This document shows, one piece after another, positions 63,823 to 64,000 of a stretch of DNA of 64,000 nt. The position numbers were made by a program, and so were the translations under genes. The notes beneath the pieces were generated by a model that worked only from the letters and a program-made list of their open reading frames with translations, did not search any database and was not told where the DNA came from. How positions within the stretch are numbered: position 1 is the first letter of the stretch; each line of letters opens with the position of its first letter. Source of the DNA: Pseudomonas agarici (GTDB lineage Bacteria; Pseudomonadota; Gammaproteobacteria; Pseudomonadales; Pseudomonadaceae); contig NZ_FOAR01000015.1 in assembly GCF_900109755.1 (NCBI RefSeq), positions 1 through 64,000 on the forward strand, read 5' to 3'.

Positions 63823-64000
63823 TTAGTTGAAGCCGCTGGTGGAAATGAAATCGACATCGGTCTTCGGCTCGCCGCGCATCAGTAAGGCGATCACCTGATC
63901 GAGCGTGCGCCCTTCGAACAGAATCGCATGCAATCCAGCCACTAACGGCATGTAGACGCCCAATTCCTCGGCCTTGGCCTTGAGCACCTTGAGAGTATTG
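63823..64000 (-). CDS. gpsA: Glycerol-3-phosphate dehydrogenase, C-terminal part
   Basis: The last 58 codons of a gene running off the right edge. The peptide includes [18 protein letters not shown], then [13 protein letters not shown] and ends DFISTSGFN. This is the C-terminal domain of NAD(P)-dependent GpsA, which makes sn-glycerol-3-phosphate for phospholipids. It begins the gpsA-DUF4389-sixA unit. Confidence 0.88.
   Translation of the reverse strand, partial: NTLKVLKAKAEELGVYMPLVAGLHAILFEGRTLDQVIALLMRGEPKTDVDFISTSGFN

Overview
The window reads as a Pseudomonas chromosome, most like the P. fluorescens group. This rests on the gene families present (kdpFABCDE, the moxR/DUF58/tgpA/CHAD cluster, gpsA-DUF4389-sixA, OprD and COG4313 porins), dense 4-bp gene overlaps, high GC and GTTCCCACGC-type intergenic palindromes. 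No RNA gene, insertion sequence or CRISPR array was found. It splits into an accessory catabolic half (about 0.7-37 kb) and a housekeeping half (about 37.2-64 kb); the left edge carries the first 41 codons of a type VI secretion vgrG.

Catabolic half. (1) 0.7-4.4 kb: two tandem AhpD-like proteins, a divergent LysR regulator and a meta-pathway type outer-membrane protein. (2) 4.4-9.1 kb: a complete six-gene phenol hydroxylase operon, dmpKLMNOP, read leftward from a sigma-54 promoter with two upstream activator sites. Its likely activator, a DmpR/MopR-type regulator with the phenol-binding and zinc residues conserved, lies 13 kb away at 22.1-23.8 kb. No catechol ring-cleavage gene is in the window. 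(3) 9.7-20.2 kb: an eleven-gene leftward operon of unknown pathway. It holds three 3-hydroxyisobutyrate-dehydrogenase-like enzymes, an aldehyde dehydrogenase, a PcaC-like and a duplicated carboxymuconolactone-decarboxylase-like protein, a cupin, a metallo-beta-lactamase-fold hydrolase, an SDR, an MmgE/PrpD protein and an MHS-type transporter. A GntR/FCD regulator sits beside it, and three copies of an ATTGT-N3-ACAAT-like operator mark the regulator, the first gene and an internal gene. A frameshifted NIPSNAP gene lies at the divergent promoter. (4) 23.9-30.2 kb: a second unknown unit, amidohydrolase-MFS-PrpD-OprD, with a divergent LysR gene. (5) 30.3-37.1 kb: a MarR regulator and pht1-pht5, converting phthalate to protocatechuate by way of 4,5-dihydroxyphthalate.

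Housekeeping half. 37.2-47.1 kb holds a small methyltransferase-like protein, an MltF-like lytic transglycosylase, a TatD nuclease, a small membrane protein, the moxR-DUF58-tgpA-CHAD operon, a lipoprotein and a patatin phospholipase. 47.1-55.1 kb is the potassium-uptake operon kdpFABCDE, including the 29-residue KdpF. 55.4-57.3 kb is an OmpR-type two-component system. 57.4-61.7 kb holds an AI-2E family permease, a DUF4892 protein with a short coupled upstream ORF, two alpha/beta hydrolases and a hotdog thioesterase. The window ends with a pentapeptide-repeat protein, sixA, a DUF4389 membrane protein and the C-terminus of gpsA.

The best candidates for undescribed biology are the GntR-controlled operon (3) with its operator set and the LysR-linked operon (4). 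Both pair an MmgE/PrpD enzyme with a candidate lactonase and a dedicated transporter, suggesting catabolism of lactone-forming polycarboxylates or aromatic-derived acids. That is inference; neither substrate can be read from the sequence.
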